DNA of 17,099 nucleotides from positions 269-17,367 of the forward strand of contig DAIDAB010000025.1 in NCBI GenBank assembly GCA_027310845.1. The letters run 5' to 3'. The notes under the pieces were generated by a model. It did not search any database. It saw nothing but the letters and a program-made list of their open reading frames with translations, and was not told where the DNA came from. Below, piece after piece: positions 13,745-17,099 of the stretch (the stretch's first letter is position 1; each line of letters begins with the position of its first letter). The DNA is from a bacterium (GTDB lineage Archaea > Thermoproteota > Nitrososphaeria > Nitrososphaerales > CADDZS01). The position numbers were made by a program, and so were the translations under genes.

Positions 13745-15799
13745 ATGGATGCCAAAGATTCGCAAAAATCTCTTTCCTTCCACTCAATTGAAAGAGCGTT
13801 ATTGCGAGCAAATTCAAACACAATTCTCATAGCTGTTTTGCTCTGGGTACTGAACGCCATCATAGTATTTCCATTGTTCTCTGGCGGGTACACTCAGTTT
13901 TCAGGTTCCATAGAACCTGCATTCCTCACGGATGCAAGGTTCATAGCTTCGAATTTCCCAAACATTGGATGGGATCCACTATGGTACGGCGGATTCCCTT
14001 TCCACCTTGCATATCCGCCGCTTGTCCCCTTTCTAGTTGCAATAATCAATCAATCATCGTTTGGTCTAATCTCTATAGCTTCAGCCTACCGAATATTGAT
14101 TGGATTAGCCTACTCTCTTACACCTACATTGCTCTATCTATTCGTATTTTATCTCACAAAGAAACATTCTGCAGGAATCTTAGCTGCGGCATTTTACTCA
14201 CTGATTCCAGCATACTTGCCCACACAACAATTCCCAACTGCCCCTGTAAACCTTACAATTTTGACTTCGTATGGAGAGGGGCCTCACATAGTCGGACTAG
14301 CACTTTTCCCAGTTTGCTCAATACTATTTCTTCGTACATTAAGGCAACCCACGTATCGAAATTACCTGCTTGCTTCACTCTCGATTGCGCTTGCATTTCT
14401 TACAGATCTAGTGGCAGCATTTGCCCTTGCAGCCATACTTGCCGTGCTGTTTTCCTCTGAGATGATCAGAGGAAATTACCATGGAAAGATCAAGACTACG
14501 CTCGTCTGTGCAGTTCTGAGCGGTGGTCTCGTTGCCTTTTGGTATAATCTATCATTCATAGATGCTTCAATAGAGTTCGGAGGAGGCTCTGGTACTATTG
14601 GTCTTGCACTCCTTGTCATCACCGGATCGATTTGTCTGTACTTTGCGATATTGCGACGAAAGAGGGAATCATTGAATGGTTTCATCGCATTCAGTTGGAC
14701 AACGATCTTTGCGTTATTCATCGCACTTTACTTTCTCTTTCACCTAACAGTCGCGCCCCAACCATTGAGGTACGTACCAGAACTTTTGATGGGCCTTGCA
14801 ATTCTAGTTGGTCTAGGAGCTTCCTCGCTTTTTGAAACCCTTTCAACTCACTTTGAAATAAATGCGATCCGCCGAGTATCCATCGTGGCGATTCTATGCG
14901 CTCTAATTCTTGTTTCTCTCTTCATACTTCCCCCTTCGTGGCATATCACAACCTCTAACAGTGACTTTGTCCAAGGGCCCGAATACCAAACCGCCGAGTG
15001 GCTAGCAAATCACGACAGTGCAGGGGCAAGAGTCTTTGCAACTGGAAGCGAGGCGTTCTGGCTGAATGTCTTTTCAAATGTGCCTCAACTGAGAGGTGGT
15101 TCTGATCAGGCGGTGGTGAATATCAAATGGTGGCAGCCGGTGACATACCTGATCTTGGGCGGAGGCGAGGCAAATCTATCAATACTCTGGATGCAAGCAC
15201 TTGACATTCAGTACGTCGTAGTGAACTCTCAATCTGCTCCTCTGCCATATCACGATTATCTAAATTCCTCGGAATTCCAAGGACTATTGCCTTTGAGATA
15301 TCTTTCCAATGGAACATACATCTACGAGGTTCCTCTAGCTAATCCGCAGCTTGCAACTGTTGTCAACAACACTGCATTGGAGAGCATAGGGACTGTTTCA
15401 AGCCTCTATGATTCAGGCCGATTGTCGAATTATGTGAGAGTTCTTTCTGCCATCCAGAATCCCATAACTCTTCAAGATCCCAATCCAGACACAATGATAA
15501 TCAAGGCATTTATACAAAACAGTTCGCAGGGAATCGTAGTCAAGATGAATTACAATCAAGCTTGGCACGCCACACTTGATGGGCATTCAATATCCACTCA
15601 ACCAGATCCGGTTGGGTTCATGCTGGTCAAACCCGAATCGGTAGGAAATGTTACGATTGTCCTAAGTTACATCTCAGTTACCAACGACGTCCTGGCTGGG
15701 TACATTATTACGCTTGCAACAATAGTGGCAGTTACAGCACTAGTACTAGAATCTAAGATAAGCTCAAGACATCTGGTAGCCAAAACAAATGTCCATTAG
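13745..15799 (+). CDS. Multi-pass membrane protein, GT-C glycosyltransferase-like
   Basis: The protein has 684 residues. After a short cytoplasmic start, a membrane segment (about 25-46) leads to an outside loop with LTDARFIASNFPNIGWDPLW and GGFPFHLAYPP; the acidic residue after the first segment (Asp63) and this W-x-GxPxxxxYPP pattern are typical of GT-C-fold enzymes and of the PTPS-related membrane protein family. About ten further hydrophobic segments follow to ~400, then an outside domain of ~250 residues with few sequons (NSS, NGT, NNT and others), and a last membrane segment near 650-673. Such proteins move sugars from a lipid carrier to proteins or lipids outside the membrane, but activity cannot be proven here. 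ATG 13745 has AGGTG eight bases upstream. Confidence 0.8.
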   Translation: MDAKDSQKSLSFHSIERALLRANSNTILIAVLLWVLNAIIVFPLFSGGYTQFSGSIEPAFLTDARFIASNFPNIGWDPLWYGGFPFHLAYPPLVPFLVAIINQSSFGLISIASAYRILIGLAYSLTPTLLYLFVFYLTKKHSAGILAAAFYSLIPAYLPTQQFPTAPVNLTILTSYGEGPHIVGLALFPVCSILFLRTLRQPTYRNYLLASLSIALAFLTDLVAAFALAAILAVLFSSEMIRGNYHGKIKTTLVCAVLSGGLVAFWYNLSFIDASIEFGGGSGTIGLALLVITGSICLYFAILRRKRESLNGFIAFSWTTIFALFIALYFLFHLTVAPQPLRYVPELLMGLAILVGLGASSLFETLSTHFEINAIRRVSIVAILCALILVSLFILPPSWHITTSNSDFVQGPEYQTAEWLANHDSAGARVFATGSEAFWLNVFSNVPQLRGGSDQAVVNIKWWQPVTYLILGGGEANLSILWMQALDIQYVVVNSQSAPLPYHDYLNSSEFQGLLPLRYLSNGTYIYEVPLANPQLATVVNNTALESIGTVSSLYDSGRLSNYVRVLSAIQNPITLQDPNPDTMIIKAFIQNSSQGIVVKMNYNQAWHATLDGHSISTQPDPVGFMLVKPESVGNVTIVLSYISVTNDVLAGYIITLATIVAVTALVLESKISSRHLVAKTNVH

Positions 15800-15896
15800 C
15801 TTGCATCCAAAAGCTCCAAAAGAGTTACGAGATTTTCCACGGCTCTAGAGAGCTGCCAAATATTTGAGTTTCAAGTCCTTCGGCACCTAGCCGGAA
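15800..15896. other. Convergent intergenic gap
   Basis: The 97 bases lie between two convergent genes. They hold a perfect five-base inverted repeat with a two-base loop (GCTCTAGAGAGC, 15842-15853) and a short T4 run. A role in ending transcription is possible but unproven; no gene is seen. Confidence 0.3.
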
Positions 15897-16964
15897 TCAT
15901 ATCTGGGCGTAAGACCTCTCGCCGATTATCAACTTGTACCCTCTTGGAACAGTTGAATCACTATCCAAAATGGTGCAGTTGCTTCCTATCAGGCTGTCAA
16001 CTATCCTCTTATTGCTTGAACCTCCTTCGATTCGCGACCCGTCCATCACAATGCTATTTTCAATTTCGATATTCTTCAGGGTGCAATTATTTCCAATCGA
16101 AGTATAAGGCCCGATGTATGAATTCGGTCCAATGACAGTATTGTTCCCAACGATTATGGGGCCCCTCATCCTGACCCTGCCTAGTACTCTAGATCCCTTT
16201 CCAAGGGAGAGTTGACCGGTAGCTTCGGCTTCTTGATCCATTTCTCCTTGCATAGATTCTTTGAGGTCAGACAAAACCAATTGATTTGCCTCGAGCAGGT
16301 CTTCAGGCTTTCCGGTGTCCTTCCACCAGCCGTTCACTTTCTCGACATCGACCCTTTTGCCATCGTTCACAAGCATCTGGATTGCATCAGTTATTTCAAG
16401 CTCGCCACGCCCACTGGGCTTGATCTTTTTCACCGCCTCGAATATTGAAGGCCCGAAGATATATACCCCAATCAGCGCAAGGTTGCTCTTTGGCTCTTTC
16501 GGCTTTTCCACGAGTTTCAGGATTTCTCCCTCCTTTCCAAGCTCTGCTATCCCGAATCTGGTAGGATCCTTCACTGGGCACACTGCGACTAGACAATCGA
16601 GCTTCTTTTCATTGAAGGTTTCAACAAATTCTTTCACTCCTTGCCTCAGGAGGTTGTCGCCGAGGTACATTACAAATGGCTCGGTACCTAGAAATCTTTC
16701 TGAAACCTGCACTGCGTGGGCTAGTCCCTTTGGTTCTGGCTGATCTATGTATGTTACCGCTACACCGAACCTGGAACCGTTTCCAAGAAGTTCCACAACT
16801 CCCTCTCTGACAGGCCCGAGGATTATTCCAATCTCCTTGACAAGATGTTCAAGACCGTAGAGAAGCATCGGCTTGTTAGCTATTGGCAGCATGTGCTTAT
16901 TGCCTGTGTAGGTCAGCGGGCGCAGTCTGGTTCCATGACCACCTACAAGGAGAAGACCTTTCAA
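15897..16964 (-). CDS. rmlA: Glucose-1-phosphate thymidylyltransferase, long archaeal type
   Basis: It makes a nucleotide sugar (dTDP-glucose in the named family) from sugar 1-phosphate and NTP, the first step toward rhamnose-type sugars for surface glycans. It has 355 residues. The nucleotide-binding motif GGHGTRLRPLT is at 8-18, followed by NKHMLPIANKPM with the conserved Lys, YLGDN with the metal-binding Asp near 109-113, VEKPKEP and GWWKDTGKPEDLLEAN. The C-terminal ~100 residues form a left-handed beta helix (repeats such as GNNTVIGPNSYIGPYTSIGNNCTL). Between LVK and EIGIILGP four residues normally present (of the type AGIK) are missing. The start is TTG 16964, right after an in-frame TGA, with AGGTG eight bases upstream. 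Sugar specificity (thymidylyl versus uridylyl) is not certain. Confidence 0.9.
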   Translation of the reverse strand: MKGLLLVGGHGTRLRPLTYTGNKHMLPIANKPMLLYGLEHLVKEIGIILGPVREGVVELLGNGSRFGVAVTYIDQPEPKGLAHAVQVSERFLGTEPFVMYLGDNLLRQGVKEFVETFNEKKLDCLVAVCPVKDPTRFGIAELGKEGEILKLVEKPKEPKSNLALIGVYIFGPSIFEAVKKIKPSGRGELEITDAIQMLVNDGKRVDVEKVNGWWKDTGKPEDLLEANQLVLSDLKESMQGEMDQEAEATGQLSLGKGSRVLGRVRMRGPIIVGNNTVIGPNSYIGPYTSIGNNCTLKNIEIENSIVMDGSRIEGGSSNKRIVDSLIGSNCTILDSDSTVPRGYKLIIGERSYAQI

Positions 16965-17097
16965 TCATATTGCACCTGCAAAAGGTCAGCGAGAGTACCA
17001 AGATTTCCTTCTTGTGGGGCGGGTAGTTCCAATCGAATGGATTCCCAAGCCTTGGATCATCTTTCTTGCCATTAATTGAAGTGGGGATAAGACTGGG
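16897..17097 (-). CDS. Possible C-terminal end of an RmlC-like sugar epimerase (right edge)
   Basis: A minus-strand frame enters from the right edge and stays open to TAA 16897-16899. Its first part, INGKKDDPRLGNPFDWNYPP, resembles the end of dTDP-4-dehydrorhamnose 3,5-epimerases, where a (N/D)DPxLGI-x-W block is followed by a hydrophobic-Leu-Ser stretch (here EILVLS). That fits the position next to an rmlA-like gene. It would overlap the nucleotidyltransferase gene by 68 bases, and the tail after ~16990 no longer looks like the family, so the original stop may have been lost through a small indel. The first bases belong to a gene outside the window. Low to moderate confidence. Confidence 0.35.
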   Translation of the reverse strand, partial: PSLIPTSINGKKDDPRLGNPFDWNYPPHKKEILVLSLTFCRCNMIERSSPCRWSWNQTAPADLHRQ

Positions 17098-17099
17098 AT

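Noticed and set aside
13969..14460. 163-residue plus-strand frame inside the GT-C-like gene
   Set aside because: Another frame of a well-supported membrane protein; Cys/Ser-rich and without a ribosome site.
15842..15853. Inverted repeat GCTCTAGAGAGC, considered as a protein-binding site
   Set aside because: A short palindrome like this is expected by chance in 17 kb; it lies between convergent gene ends, so at most it serves termination.
16315..16743. 142-residue plus-strand frame opposite the nucleotidyltransferase
   Set aside because: Antisense shadow of a clearly conserved gene; Ser/Phe-rich product without family features.

Overview
This window looks like a piece of an archaeal chromosome, most likely from the Thermoproteota (Thaumarchaeota/Bathyarchaeia-like); that placement is an inference from style, not from a marker gene. 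The clues are TATA-like boxes about 25 bases ahead of likely transcription starts, a probable leaderless gene, GGTGA-type ribosome sites, many TTG and GTG starts, a membrane-anchored binding protein with a pilin-like (class III) leader and Thr-rich stalk, sequon-rich surface proteins, and a long archaeal-type sugar nucleotidyltransferase. No rRNA, tRNA, CRISPR array or transposase was seen.

Layout. 1-257: C-terminal end of an unknown protein. 557-2415 (minus): a DrrAB-like ABC transporter (ATPase, then permease). 2495-2767 (plus): the last ~75 residues of an aminotransferase, a gene remnant. 2852-7023 (minus): one probable operon of an SsuC/NrtB-type permease, a 2-oxoacid dehydrogenase E1 alpha subunit, an acyl-CoA ligase and an alpha/beta hydrolase broken by a one-base frameshift. 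7102-7860 (plus): the matching SsuB/NrtD-type ATPase, divergent from that operon. 7863-11330 (minus): a second operon of an NMT1/SsuA-like binding protein, a second permease and a CaiC-like acyl-CoA ligase. 11475-12697 (plus): a small broken reading frame, an SDR oxidoreductase and a truncated DUF1697 protein. 12687-15799: a divergent pair (sequon-rich surface protein and GT-C-like multi-pass membrane protein) that appears to share one TATA box. 15897 to the right edge (minus): a glucose-1-phosphate nucleotidyltransferase and, upstream, probably the end of an RmlC-like epimerase.

The central 2.8-11.3 kb region is the most interesting. Three transcription units together encode one binding protein, two permeases and one ATPase, interleaved with two different CoA ligases, an E1 alpha subunit with no E1 beta beside it, and a hydrolase-fold protein that lacks the usual Ser and His. 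The simplest reading is an uptake and CoA-activation locus for an unknown small organic acid. The substrate cannot be read from sequence.

Several genes carry small lesions (a frameshift in a run of five C, an apparent four-residue gap in the nucleotidyltransferase, two truncations, two possible further frameshifts). This could mean real decay or uncorrected assembly indels; read coverage would decide.
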